DNA of 64,000 nt, taken from contig JAJDEN010000015.1 of the NCBI GenBank assembly GCA_029259775.1, forward strand, positions 248,001-312,000, in the 5' to 3' direction. Source of the stretch: Planctomycetota bacterium (GTDB lineage: Bacteria > Planctomycetota > PLA2 > JAEUHO01). The notes beneath the pieces are model-generated. The model searched no databases and was not told the origin of the DNA. It saw only the letters and a program-made list of their open reading frames with translations. The first letter of the stretch is position 1. Each line of letters starts with the position of its first letter. Both the position numbers and the translations under genes were made by a program. This document shows, in pieces, positions 44,023 to 52,630 of the stretch.

Positions 44023-45306
44023 CTACGGCTTCGGCTTGTTGGGCAGCCAGGGCGTCGGGATGCCGATGCCCCAGGCGCGTCCGTCCAGCCGCGCCGCGGT
44101 CGTGCGGATGACGCTATCGGTGCTCGAGCTGCCGTCGGCGCCCTCGTTGACCTGGACCGCTTCGGGACCGACGCCGAACAGCGGCGCCAACAAGCCGGCG
44201 TCGCTCGAGTCCTTGACGTCGTAGACGACCGCATCGATCAGGCGCAGGTCTGTGATGGGGGTGTCGTTCGGGAACGCCGCGCTGGAGCCCTGGTAGAGCG
44301 CGACCGCGTCGGCGCCGTTCTGAAGGGAGCTGGCGCCCCACGAGTTGCCGAGCTTGGGCGCGGGTACGAGCGTCGCATTGCCCACGATGAACAATCCGTC
44401 GGGGTTCGTGTGGTCGTTGTCTGTCGTGCCGAGGTCGTAGGCGGCGTAGGACTGGTCGTCGCTCCCGTTGAAGAGGACGAGCACGTAGCCCTCGAGCTGC
44501 AGACCGGGCACGCCCGTCGAGATCTCGACGAACTCGCCGGTGTCGCTCCCCGCTTGATCGCAGTCGAACTCGTTGAGCAGCATGTGGATGACGCGCACGG
44601 GCAGGGGGGCGAAGGTGCGCCCGTCCGAGACCACGAGCAGGTCCTGCATGTCCGTTGGCACGGCGTCGGGGATCAAGGTGACGTCGAACTGATCCGGCTG
44701 GACCCCGGCGACGCCGAGTTGCGTGCCCGCCATGGCCGCCGACACGTTCGCGAAGCCGCCCGTGAGACCCATCTGCATCAGACGCGGCGCCGCGCCATGC
44801 GCGAGGATGGGCGGGTGGATCGCCAGCGCGATGACCTCGACCTGGATGGGGACGCTCGTTCCCTGCGGCGTGGTGACCGTGAGCGGCTGGGCCCCGACGG
44901 GCGTGCCGCCGGCCAACCGATCGACCCGGACGGACGTGTCGCTGAGGACCGTGATGGCGCTCTGGTCCACGCCTCCGATCGAGACCGCCGATGCGCCGGT
45001 GAGGTCGGCGCCCTGGATCTCGAAGTGACTGCGGATCGGGAGGACGTCCGCGTCCACCGAGGTGACCGAGGGCAGCGCGGGACGGCCTACGTCGCCATCT
45101 CCCCTGTTGGCATAAGGGCCACTGCTGCCGCAGGCTCCGAGCCCGAGGGGCAATGTCATGAGGGCCACGATCACACGGGCCACGATCACACGGGCCACGA
45201 TCCCACGGGACACGATCCCACGGGACACGATCACACGGGACACGATCACGCGGGCGACGAAGGATGCCAGGCCCTGCCGCCGGACCGTACTTGCTGCTGT
45301 GTTCAT
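44023..45306 (-). CDS. IPT/TIG plus lamin-tail-like lipoprotein with repeat-built leader
   Basis: 427 residues from ATG 45306. The leader is peculiar: six 15-bp repeats encode alternating VARVIVSRVIVSRGIVSRGI, followed by MTLPLGLGACG, a lipobox. Mature part: an IPT/TIG-like beta domain (about 65-145: PSVTSVDADVLPIRSHFEIQ, then IGGVDQSAITVLSDTSVRVD) and, from about 240, a lamin-tail-like domain (LLNEFDCDQAGSDTGEFVEI, GLQLEGYVLVLFNGSDD). Such domains occur in secreted bacterial proteins. ATG 45160 inside the leader would give MTLPLGLGAC, which lacks a basic n-region, so the upstream start is preferred but not certain. Convergent with acnA. Confidence 0.72.
   Translation of the reverse strand: MNTAASTVRRQGLASFVARVIVSRVIVSRGIVSRGIVARVIVARVIVALMTLPLGLGACGSSGPYANRGDGDVGRPALPSVTSVDADVLPIRSHFEIQGADLTGASAVSIGGVDQSAITVLSDTSVRVDRLAGGTPVGAQPLTVTTPQGTSVPIQVEVIALAIHPPILAHGAAPRLMQMGLTGGFANVSAAMAGTQLGVAGVQPDQFDVTLIPDAVPTDMQDLLVVSDGRTFAPLPVRVIHMLLNEFDCDQAGSDTGEFVEISTGVPGLQLEGYVLVLFNGSDDQSYAAYDLGTTDNDHTNPDGLFIVGNATLVPAPKLGNSWGASSLQNGADAVALYQGSSAAFPNDTPITDLRLIDAVVYDVKDSSDAGLLAPLFGVGPEAVQVNEGADGSSSTDSVIRTTAARLDGRAWGIGIPTPWLPNKPKP
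45166..45255 (-). repeat. Six 15-bp tandem repeats in a lipoprotein leader
   Basis: Six copies of CACGATCACACGGGC or close variants (third and fourth read CACGATCCCACGGGA), all in frame with the minus-strand lipoprotein, encode repeated RVIVS/RGIVS pentapeptides. Confidence 0.85.
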
Positions 45307-45365
45307 GCCTTCTATCGGGCCTGGGGCTATGGCGGTCACATGCGAGGCGCCCGTCGGCTCCCGCG

Positions 45366-45371
45366 TATGCT
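45366..45371 (+). promoter_or_regulatory. -10-like TATGCT upstream of the S9 peptidase
   Basis: TATGCT would start transcription near 45378, leaving a short leader with GAGGAG before ATG 45395. Confidence 0.35.
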
Positions 45372-45394
45372 TGCGCCCCTCGAGGAGATGCCTG

Positions 45395-47422
45395 ATGCGT
45401 CGTCGACCTACCCTGCTGCTGTTCGCCCTGGTGCTGCTGCTCTCGTTCGCGAGCCCGCCGGCCCTAGCCAAGGAGCCGGAGCTCATCTCGCGCAGCGTGC
45501 TGCTGGGCAATCCGGACCGCGCCGGCGTGCAGTTGAGTCCCGACGGTTCGGTGCTGTCGTTCCTGGCCCCGCGCGACGGGGTCATGAACGTCTGGGTCGC
45601 ACCCGTGGCGACGCCGTCCAAGGCCCGGGCTGTGACCGAAGACAAGGGGCGTGGCATCCGCCGCTACCGGTGGTGCCACGACAATCGGCATCTGCTCTAT
45701 CTCCAGGACGAGGGCGGCAACGAGAACTGGCGTCTCTTCTCGCTCGATCTGGTGACGGGCGGTGTGAAGGCCCTCTCACCGGAGAAGGGCGTGACGGCCC
45801 GCATCCAGCAACTGAGCCCGAAGCACCCGCGGGAGGCCTTGATCGCATTGAACGATCGCGATCCGCGCTTCCACGACCTGCACCGCGTCGACGTGGCGAC
45901 CGGCAAGCGCTCGCTGGTGCAGAAGAACGACGGTTTCCTGGGCTTCCAGACCGACGAGGACTTCCGCGTGCGCTTCGCTTCACGCCCAACACCCGCGGGC
46001 GGATCGGCTTCATTCATCAAGGCCGATGACGGCAGCTGGAAGCCGTTCGCGGAGACCGGCCCGGAGGATGTCATGTCCACCGGCCCGATGGGCTTCGACA
46101 AGACGGGCAACCTCATGTACCTGCGGGACTCGCGGGGCCGCGACACCTCGGCGCTACGCGTCCTGGACCTTCGTACGAAGGAATCGAGGGTCATCTTCGA
46201 GAGCGACAAGGCCGACATCGCGGGCATCAGCCTTCATCCGACGGAGAAGACGATCCAGGCTGTGAGCATCAACTACGACCGAGCGGAATGGACCATCTTC
46301 GATCCGGCCATGAAGGCCGATTTCGCCACGCTGGCCAAGGTCGACGACGGCGATCCACGGCTCACGAGCCGCAGCCTTGACGATCGCCAGTGGCTGATCT
46401 CGTTCCTCCGCGATGACGGGCCCGTGCGCTACTACCACTTCGATCGCGACAGCGGGAAGGCGCGCTTCCTGTTCACGAACCGCACGTCGCTCGAGGGCCT
46501 GCCGCTGGTGCGCATGCAGCCGATTCATGTCAAGACACGCGACGGCCTCACCATGGTTTGCTACCTGAGCCTGCCGAAGGGCTTCGACGCGGAGTCCTCC
46601 GAGACCCGCAAGCCCCTGCCCATGGTGCTCCTGGTGCACGGCGGCCCGTGGGCGCGTGATCGGTGGGGCTACGACCCGCTGCATCAACTGCTCGCCAACC
46701 GTGGCTATGCGGCCCTGTCCGTGAACTTCCGCGGTTCGACGGGCTTCGGGAAGAAGTTCCTCAATGCCTCGAACCACGAGTGGGGCCGCAAGATGCACGA
46801 CGACCTCCTCGACGCCGCGGCGTGGGCCGTGGAAGGCGGGTACGCCGACACCGACAAGATTGCGATCATGGGCGGCTCGTACGGTGGGTACGCCACGCTG
46901 ATCGGCTTGACGATGACGCCGGATCGCTTCGCGTGCGGCGTGGACATCGTGGGGCCGTCGAACCTGAACACCCTGCTCTCGACCATCCCGCCGTACTGGG
47001 CCCCGATGCGCAAGATGTTCGCGACACGCGTTGGAGATCCCGACACGGAGGAGGGCCGCAAGCTGCTCGAGGAGCGCTCGCCCCTCACGCATGTGGCGAA
47101 GATCAAGAAGCCGCTGTTGATCGGCCAGGGCAAGAACGATCCGCGCGTGAAGGAAGCCGAGGCGGAGCAGATCGTGAAGGCGATGCAAGAGCGCGGCATC
47201 CCCGTCACCTACGCGCTCTACCCCGACGAGGGCCACGGCTTCCGGCGCCCGGCGAACAGGAAGTCGTTCTTCGCCATCGTCGAGGCGTTCCTCGCAGGCG
47301 TGCTCGGCGGGCGCGCTGAACCCATCGGTGACGATCTCAAGGGATCCTCGGTCCAGGTTCCGACGGGCCGCGAAGGTGTGGCTGGTCTCAAGGAGGCCCT
47401 CGAAGCGCGCACGGGCAAGTGA
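45395..47422 (+). CDS. Secreted S9-family prolyl oligopeptidase
   Basis: 675 residues from ATG 45395 (GAGGAG 7 bases upstream). The signal peptide ends PPALA. A seven-bladed beta-propeller (about 30-385) has blades with DGSVLSFLAPRDGVMNVWV and RWCHDNRHLLYLQDEGGNENW. The C-terminal alpha/beta-hydrolase carries the triad Ser495 (GGSYGGY), Asp582 (GKNDPRV) and His614 (EGHGF), with oxyanion-loop LVHGGPWARD. It cleaves short peptides, often from the N-terminus or after Pro, outside the cytoplasm. The last four bases overlap the DUF72 gene. Confidence 0.93.
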   Translation: MRRRPTLLLFALVLLLSFASPPALAKEPELISRSVLLGNPDRAGVQLSPDGSVLSFLAPRDGVMNVWVAPVATPSKARAVTEDKGRGIRRYRWCHDNRHLLYLQDEGGNENWRLFSLDLVTGGVKALSPEKGVTARIQQLSPKHPREALIALNDRDPRFHDLHRVDVATGKRSLVQKNDGFLGFQTDEDFRVRFASRPTPAGGSASFIKADDGSWKPFAETGPEDVMSTGPMGFDKTGNLMYLRDSRGRDTSALRVLDLRTKESRVIFESDKADIAGISLHPTEKTIQAVSINYDRAEWTIFDPAMKADFATLAKVDDGDPRLTSRSLDDRQWLISFLRDDGPVRYYHFDRDSGKARFLFTNRTSLEGLPLVRMQPIHVKTRDGLTMVCYLSLPKGFDAESSETRKPLPMVLLVHGGPWARDRWGYDPLHQLLANRGYAALSVNFRGSTGFGKKFLNASNHEWGRKMHDDLLDAAAWAVEGGYADTDKIAIMGGSYGGYATLIGLTMTPDRFACGVDIVGPSNLNTLLSTIPPYWAPMRKMFATRVGDPDTEEGRKLLEERSPLTHVAKIKKPLLIGQGKNDPRVKEAEAEQIVKAMQERGIPVTYALYPDEGHGFRRPANRKSFFAIVEAFLAGVLGGRAEPIGDDLKGSSVQVPTGREGVAGLKEALEARTGK

Positions 47423-48306
47423 TCCTCTACGGGGTCGCAGGCTGGTCCTACGACGACTGGCACGGGCCCGTCTACCCACGTCGCAAGCCCCCGGCGTTCC
47501 ATCCGCTCCGCTACCTCGCGCAGTTCCTCGACCTGATGGAGATCAACAGCACGTTCTACGCGCTGCCGCGGCCCGACTACGCCGAGCGCTGGGTCAAGCT
47601 CGTCGACGACGTGCCGGACTTCCGGTTCACGGCCAAGCTCCATCAGTCCTTCACCCACGGCCCGCTCGAGGACGTGCGCGCGGACGCGGCCGAGGCCTTC
47701 CGTCTGGGCGTCTCACCGCTGGCGGAAGCCGGTCGCCTGCTGGGCCTTCTCGTGCAGTTCCCCGTGACGTTCCGGGAGAACGCCGCGGGCTGGGAGCGCG
47801 TGGAGCGGATCCGGGCGCTGTTTCCCTCGGAACACCTCGTGCTGGAGCTGCGCCACCGCGGGTGGTTCGAGCGCTCGGCGCAAGAGCGCTTGGCGACGCT
47901 GGGCTACGGGCTTGCGCACATCGACCTCCCCGCCGCGCGCGATCACCCGCCGGCGGACCACGGCTCCCTCCAGGGGCCCGCGTACCTCCGCCTGCACGGG
48001 CGCAATCGGTCGACGTGGTTCGATCGGAAGGCCGGACGGGATGCCCGCTACGACTACCGCTATGCCAAGGACGAGATCAGCGATCTGACGCGCAAGCTGC
48101 GGACGCTGGAGAAGCGCAGCGAGAAGGCCCTGCTCGTGACGAACAACCACTTCGGCGGTCAGGCCGTCGCCGCGGCACTCGAGATCAAGGCCGGCGTAGC
48201 GGCCGCGACCGGCGGCGAGCCTCCGCTCGCGCCCGGTCCTCTCGTCGAGGCGTTTCCCGATCTGCGCTCGCTCGTGCGCGTGCACGGGCAGCAGACGTTC
48301 TTCTAG
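47419..48306 (+). CDS. DUF72 family TIM-barrel protein
   Basis: 295 residues from GTG 47419, overlapping the peptidase stop (GTGA). DUF72 signature segments are present: YGVAGWSYDDWHGPVYPRRK at the N-terminus, LMEINSTFYALPRPDYAERW, FRFTAKLHQSFTH, and the C-terminal VTNNHFGGQAVAAALEIKAG. The family adopts a TIM-barrel fold and resembles nucleases or sugar-binding barrels, but the activity is not established. Cytoplasmic, no signal peptide. Confidence 0.92.
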   Translation: MILYGVAGWSYDDWHGPVYPRRKPPAFHPLRYLAQFLDLMEINSTFYALPRPDYAERWVKLVDDVPDFRFTAKLHQSFTHGPLEDVRADAAEAFRLGVSPLAEAGRLLGLLVQFPVTFRENAAGWERVERIRALFPSEHLVLELRHRGWFERSAQERLATLGYGLAHIDLPAARDHPPADHGSLQGPAYLRLHGRNRSTWFDRKAGRDARYDYRYAKDEISDLTRKLRTLEKRSEKALLVTNNHFGGQAVAAALEIKAGVAAATGGEPPLAPGPLVEAFPDLRSLVRVHGQQTFF

Positions 48307-48315
48307 GGTGCGCGT

Positions 48316-48996
48316 CTAGCCTGCGAGTTCGTCGCGCAGTCGCACCAGACCGACCTCGGTCTTCATGTCGCGGATGCGACCGTCGCGGCACATGCGGATC
48401 GCTTCGTGCAAGTCCACGAGGAGGACCTCGCCCGCCTCTTCCATGACCGAGCCGTCGCCGATCGGCGCCCCCCGCTCGTCCAGGTCCGTCGCGATCGAGC
48501 GGTAGTGCACGCGTTCGTCCGAGATGCCTGGGGTGGCGAACAGCGGTGCGCCCAGCGGCTTCATGGCGGCGGGCGGTACGTCGTAGCCGGCTTCTTCCAG
48601 GCACTCCAGCGCGGCACGTCGCTCGACGCCGCCCGGGCCCGCGTCGTCCGGTTCCAGCAGGCCGGCCACGAGCTCGATGAGCATCACGTCCTCGGTCAAC
48701 TCGGCGTGGGGGATCTTCTTGGCCGGACGGAAGTGCAGCGGAGGGCGAACCCCCGTGCGCAGGGCGACGCGTACGGTGCCGTCGTCCCTTCGCTCGTAGG
48801 GCACGACGGCGACGGCATCGATCTGCACGCGCGAGACGAGGTCGCACGGGTAGGGCTCCGAGAAGCTGCCGTCGTCGTAGCGGTTGCGCAGTGTGAGCCG
48901 GCGGAAGCGGAGGAAGCCCTCGTCCGGACCGAGGTCGGCCGTGCGGTCGGCTACTACCTCGATGTCGACGACGTTGCGCGTAGGCGGCTCGTTCAC
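48316..48996 (-). CDS. Nudix-like hydrolase
   Basis: 226 residues from GTG 48996 (GGGAG five bases upstream). A beta-rich start (VDIEVVADRTADLGPDEGFL) leads to the Nudix domain: VAVVPYERRDDGTVRVALRT, then the box AGLLEPDDAGPGGVERRAAL followed by ECLEEAGYDV. Compared with the G-x5-E-x7-REUxEExGU consensus the Arg of R-E is Leu and there is a short insertion, while the C-terminal E-C-L-E-E-A-G is kept, so metal binding may be altered. Layout is closest to ADP-ribose/UDP-sugar pyrophosphatases. It is last in a three-gene minus-strand operon, 10 bases after the radical SAM gene. Confidence 0.83.
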   Translation of the reverse strand: MNEPPTRNVVDIEVVADRTADLGPDEGFLRFRRLTLRNRYDDGSFSEPYPCDLVSRVQIDAVAVVPYERRDDGTVRVALRTGVRPPLHFRPAKKIPHAELTEDVMLIELVAGLLEPDDAGPGGVERRAALECLEEAGYDVPPAAMKPLGAPLFATPGISDERVHYRSIATDLDERGAPIGDGSVMEEAGEVLLVDLHEAIRMCRDGRIRDMKTEVGLVRLRDELAG

Positions 48997-49006
48997 GCCG
49001 GCTCCC

Positions 49007-50281
49007 TTAGAGGAAGTAGTCCTCGGCATCGGCGACCGGTCCGTCGGTCAGGCCACGCGGATCCTCGATCGCCTGCTCGATCCACCAGTTGGTGTCGTTG
49101 TAGAGGCACGTCACCTCGCGGCACTCCGAGGTCGCGTCGAAGCGGCCCAGGATGGCGGCGGTCGCGTCGGCGGCCTGGCGCGTGGCGTCCTCGCTACTGA
49201 AGGCGGTGGCCGCGTCGATGCGCGCCTTGGGCACGCCGCGGTGGGCCGGGCAGTTCCAGAGCCCCAGCGGCGAGAGCACCTGGCGCAGGGCCTGCATGTG
49301 GCAGGTGTGCGGTTGCTGCGTCCACTCCCGCCAGCGGCCTGACTCCAGGAGCTTGAGGTTGATGCTTTCGAGCACGGCGAAGTCGTCGCTCGCGAAGGCA
49401 CGCGCCTCGCCGATGCGCTCGTGGATGCGCGCGACGATCTCGGCGACCTCGGCCTTGGCGGCGTCCGGGTCCATCACCTCGGCGCCGTCGTCGGTCCGCG
49501 TGAGGAACGGCTTGTAGGAGATGTAGTCGAACAGATGGTCGCGCGCGAGCTGCGCGGCGCGCGGGATCTCGTCGAGGTTCTCGATGACCTCGGGTGCGCC
49601 CGCGCCACGTTCGCTGCCTTGCCACGTGATCACGAAGCTGAAGCCGATGCGCGGCTTGGGATTGACCGCCTTGATGGGGGGGATCCCCGCGCAGATCTCC
49701 TCGAGCGTGACGGGCTTCTTGGGCTTGTGCATCGCCTGGAACGTGGGGTCCGTCGCGGCATCGAGGCTCAGGCGGATCCAGTCGTTCTCATCGAGGCGAT
49801 CGATGACGTCGAGGATGCGGTCGTTGCGCCCGCCGTTGCTCACTACGGCGACCTGGAGTTCGAGGTCCTTGAGGAAGCGCACGAAGTCGGCGAACTTCGG
49901 GTAGACGGTCGGCTCGCCGCCCCCGATGAGAATCACGGACTTCATGCCGCGCTCGGCCATCGTCTCGATGGAGGTGCGCAGCTTGGTGTCGTCGTAGGAG
50001 ATCCCGCTGTTGAGGATGTCCCAGTCGATGCAGTGGTCGCACGCGTAGTTGCAGGCGGTCGTGAGGTCGAGGTTGATCGAGAGCGGTGCCCAGGCCGGCA
50101 TGGCGGGCTCGGTCGCGCCCGCGGCAGCGGCCGCACGGCGCGACTTCTGCCATGCGACGTAGTCGACCACCCGGCTGTGGAAGGCCGGCTGCCGCAGCTT
50201 GCGCACGAAGTCGTGGATGGGCGCGTGCACGAGCGGCTCGTCATGCTCGGTGGATGCGGGGGGGGGCGTGTCGGCGCTCAC
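49007..50281 (-). CDS. Radical SAM enzyme with extra C-terminal cysteines
   Basis: 424 residues from GTG 50281. The SAM [4Fe-4S] motif CNYACDHC gives Cys77, Cys81, Cys84; GGGEPTVYP is the SAM-binding GGE motif. An N-terminal helical extension precedes the barrel (DFVRKLRQPAFHSRVVDYVA). The C-terminal third has more Cys (CHMQALRQV, WNCPAHRGV, ECREVTCLYND), suggesting an auxiliary cluster as in SPASM/twitch enzymes, though the spacing is not the standard one. No precursor peptide gene is adjacent. It lies 2 bases after the oxidoreductase gene and 10 before the Nudix gene, so a joint pathway is likely. Substrate unknown. Confidence 0.88.
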   Translation of the reverse strand: MSADTPPPASTEHDEPLVHAPIHDFVRKLRQPAFHSRVVDYVAWQKSRRAAAAAGATEPAMPAWAPLSINLDLTTACNYACDHCIDWDILNSGISYDDTKLRTSIETMAERGMKSVILIGGGEPTVYPKFADFVRFLKDLELQVAVVSNGGRNDRILDVIDRLDENDWIRLSLDAATDPTFQAMHKPKKPVTLEEICAGIPPIKAVNPKPRIGFSFVITWQGSERGAGAPEVIENLDEIPRAAQLARDHLFDYISYKPFLTRTDDGAEVMDPDAAKAEVAEIVARIHERIGEARAFASDDFAVLESINLKLLESGRWREWTQQPHTCHMQALRQVLSPLGLWNCPAHRGVPKARIDAATAFSSEDATRQAADATAAILGRFDATSECREVTCLYNDTNWWIEQAIEDPRGLTDGPVADAEDYFL

Positions 50282-50283
50282 GG

Positions 50284-51237
50284 CTAGGTCCCATCCTCGG
50301 ATGTGCCGTGCGTTGTGCCCGGCACCGCCTCCATCAGGCGGACGAGATGCCGCATGCCGGGCAGGAGAGCGGGATCGAGCCCGCGTGGCCTGCCGGAGGC
50401 GACCTCGTCGAAGAACGAGCCTACGAGCAGGGGGGTGGGATCGGGCATCGGAACCCGGCGACCCTCGCGGGTGAGCTCCAGGGTGTAGGGCGACATGGAC
50501 GTCACGACGCGGGTCGCGATCGCGCCATCGAAGCCGTAGGCGGCCACACGCGGCGGTGCAGGCATCAGGCCCAGCTCGAGCTCGCAGTGGATCGTGTGCT
50601 TCCCCGAGCGGTAGCCGAAGGCGATCGAGCCGCCGTGGGCGTCGTAGTGGGCGCGACCCCCGGTGACCGCGGCCTCGGGGTCCGGCAGGACCGTCGCGAG
50701 GAGGCTCAGCGGGTGCGAGAGGCTGGCCAGGAACATGTCGGCGCCTGGTGTGGTCGGCGAGAGCCGCATGAAGAACCGCTCCGGCAGCGCCGGCGTCTCG
50801 GGTACCAGCTCGCGGTAGGTGGCAAGGGTGTAGGGCCACTGCGCGTTCACCCGCAGGACGAGGCCGGCGTCGAAGAAGGCGCGACCCATGCGCTCCGCGC
50901 GCAGGTCGGGATCGGCCCCGCCCCAGAGGAGCGGCTTCTCGCAGAGCACATGCAGCTGATGGTCCAGGGCCGCGGTCAGCCAGGCTTCGTGGGTGTCGCG
51001 CGGACTCGCGATGACGAGCGCGTCGAGGTCCGGTACGGCGAACAACGCCTCGGCTGTCGATGTAGCTACGGGCGCTCCACCCAGGACCGGTGCGAGGCTC
51101 GTCGCCGCCGCGGAGGCGGTCTCCGGGGTCGTCCCGTAGACCGCGGCGACGGTGGCCCCGGCCTGATGGCAGAACGTCGCGAGATGTTCTCCGATGCCCT
51201 GCTGGGCTCGGCGGGCTCCGATGACGGCGACGCGCAT
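50284..51237 (-). CDS. Gfo/Idh/MocA-family NAD(P)-dependent oxidoreductase
   Basis: 317 residues from ATG 51237. The Rossmann start MRVAVIGARRAQQGIGEHLA and the family motif HVLCEKPLLW (Glu-Lys-Pro) identify it. Members oxidise or reduce sugars, inositols and related alcohols with NAD(P). The C-terminal beta-sheet domain (about 125-300) is shorter than average, and the usual DxxxH is not obvious near SLSHPLSLL, so the substrate cannot be assigned. First of the operon; TACCTT eight bases before the start may be its -10. Divergent from the ABM-like gene. Confidence 0.87.
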   Translation of the reverse strand: MRVAVIGARRAQQGIGEHLATFCHQAGATVAAVYGTTPETASAAATSLAPVLGGAPVATSTAEALFAVPDLDALVIASPRDTHEAWLTAALDHQLHVLCEKPLLWGGADPDLRAERMGRAFFDAGLVLRVNAQWPYTLATYRELVPETPALPERFFMRLSPTTPGADMFLASLSHPLSLLATVLPDPEAAVTGGRAHYDAHGGSIAFGYRSGKHTIHCELELGLMPAPPRVAAYGFDGAIATRVVTSMSPYTLELTREGRRVPMPDPTPLLVGSFFDEVASGRPRGLDPALLPGMRHLVRLMEAVPGTTHGTSEDGT

Positions 51238-51295
51238 GCCGGGACAAGGTACAAAGGCGGGCCGCGAATCCAGACCGTCATCGACAGGAGCTGCC

Positions 51296-51616
51296 ATGGG
51301 AACCGAGATCTGTCAGGCCGTGTATCGCCCGAAGCCGGGCAAGGACGATGAGCTGGCGGCCTTGATCGCGGGCCACGTACCGATGCTGCAGGCCGAGGGC
51401 CTCGCCACGGACCGTGCCCCGATCGTGATGCGGTCCGGCAAGGACGGCACCTTCATCGAGGTCTTCGAGTGGGCGACCGAGGGCGCGGCCAGCCAGGCGC
51501 ACACCAACCCCGAGGTCCAGAAGATCTGGGGCGCGATGGGGGAGGTGGCCGACTTCCTGACCCTCGCCGACGTCCCCGAGGCCACGGACCGCTTCGCGCA
51601 TTTCGGGCCCGCCTAG
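51296..51616 (+). CDS. Antibiotic biosynthesis monooxygenase (ABM)-like dimeric ferredoxin-fold protein
   Basis: 106 residues, one ferredoxin-like alpha+beta barrel unit: QAVYRPKPGKDDELAALIAG, then DGTFIEVFEWATEGAASQAH and VQKIWGAMGEVADFLTLADV. This is the pattern of ABM/EthD-type dimers, which range from monooxygenases to heme or quinone binders; no specific residues allow more. AGGAG is six bases before ATG 51296. Divergent from the radical SAM operon, so possibly co-regulated. Confidence 0.72.
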   Translation: MGTEICQAVYRPKPGKDDELAALIAGHVPMLQAEGLATDRAPIVMRSGKDGTFIEVFEWATEGAASQAHTNPEVQKIWGAMGEVADFLTLADVPEATDRFAHFGPA

Positions 51617-52041
51617 CGCACGCAGCCAGAGCGCGTCCCCTTGGTTGGGCACGGCGCCAGATGATGTCCGCTGCTCTGGCGCGGCATCCGGCGTCTCAGG
51701 CCACCCTCAAGGGCGTAGGTTTCTGCGCTCACGATGCGGAACCGGGGAGGCGAAAGGGAGGGAGCCACGGCGGGGGCGGCCTTGGGCTCTCCTAGCCTGG
51801 AATCCTGGCGGCTTCGTCGCCGCTCCGCTGTGGCCAGGCGAGAAGCCTGCGGAGCGCCGAGCCAGCCGTGGTGACCTGCCTCCTTCCCCCCTGCGGGGTA
51901 GAGGCTGGCTCGGTGCTACCGACGCCTGCCCCACGTAGGGAACCCGAACGTCGATCGTGACGTGGCAGGGCCAAGAGCAACTCGGCGGTCCGCGCGGTAG
52001 CGCGGCACAGAGCGGAGTCCCCCCGTGACGAGGGAACAGAG
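51617..52041. other. 425-base intergenic region with large stem-loops
   Basis: No convincing gene between the ABM-like gene and ssrA. It contains an 8-bp stem CGCTCCGC/GCGGAGCG (51821-51856) with CAGGC/GCCTG inside, and an 11-bp perfect inverted repeat CCGAGCCAGCC/GGCTGGCTCGG (51857-51867, 51903-51913). The two structures abut. It may be a repeat element or a convergent terminator. The part next to ssrA (51940-52041) shows nothing clear. Confidence 0.5.
51821..51913. repeat. Pair of adjoining long inverted repeats
   Basis: CGCTCCGC...GCGGAGCG spans 51821-51856; CCGAGCCAGCC...GGCTGGCTCGG spans 51857-51913 with a CCCC/GGGG inner stem. Two complete stem-loops back to back in non-coding DNA. Confidence 0.55.
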
Positions 52042-52396
52042 TGGTGGAGGCGGGGGGAATCGAACCCCCGTCCCGAGACGGATCCGTACGAGCCTCTACG
52101 CGCGTAGTCCTTGTACTTGATTCTCATCTCGTAGGACGCCCGGGACAGGCTCCCTACAAGACCAGCGAGTAAGTTCTCACCGACAGCATCGACTCGCGGC
52201 GATGCGTCGGCCAGTTCACCTTATGGCGACCTGATTCCCTCGGTGAACAGGAGGGAGAGGTCGCGCAACTTAATTAAGCTGCGAGTGCGTAGTTGCTGTT
52301 GGCAACTGAGTTTTCCAGGCTTTGTTGACGAGGATGGCCTGGGTCCCCGGCGCGCCACCCGCACACACCTACGTCCGGTCGAATCCGTTCGCCCCC
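52042..52396 (-). ncRNA. ssrA: Transfer-messenger RNA
   Basis: 355-base tmRNA on the minus strand. The 5' end GGGGGCG (52396-52390) pairs with the 3' CGCCTCC before the encoded ACCA (one G-T pair), forming the tRNA-like acceptor; the 5' part continues with the conserved AACGGATTCGAC. The T-arm GGGGG-TTCGATT-CCCCC is intact near the 3' end. The tag frame (52274-52303) reads A-N-S-N-Y-A-L-A-A then TAA, a short degradation tag with the usual YALAA end. tmRNA and SmpB rescue stalled ribosomes; smpB lies 2.4 kb away. A TACAAT box at 52525-52530 could be a distal promoter, but the leader would be long. Confidence 0.95.
52274..52303 (-). other. ssrA: tmRNA tag-peptide reading frame
   Basis: GCC AAC AGC AAC TAC GCA CTC GCA GCT TAA: tag ANSNYALAA, nine residues counting the resume Ala. 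The resume codon is preceded by AACTCAGTT. The LAA terminus is the ClpXP/ClpAP recognition end. Confidence 0.85.
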
Positions 52397-52630
52397 GCGC
52401 ACATGCCGTGCGCAGGATGACCCGACGGAGAAGCCCCGAGGGCGCCTGCGGCGAAGTCGATGTCGGATGACAGTGGACGCGGTCCAGCGGTGGACCGGTC
52501 CATTCCTGCGAAAGAGCAAGGCGCATTGTAGGGCGCGCGGGAGGCGCTGACGCTTGGATGCCGAGCGGGTCTCACGGAACAGGGCATCACGGAAGAGGGT
52601 CTGGTGGCTCGATAACCGGGCCCACATCGG

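Noticed and set aside
45166-45255. Operator array for the S9 peptidase gene
   Set aside because: The repeats are in frame with the minus-strand lipoprotein leader and have no dyad symmetry; a coding repeat explains them better.
50284-51247. Fusion of the radical SAM frame with an upstream open frame starting at 51247
   Set aside because: The upstream part is the wrong frame of the Gfo/Idh/MocA gene; GTG 50281 gives a normal-length radical SAM protein.
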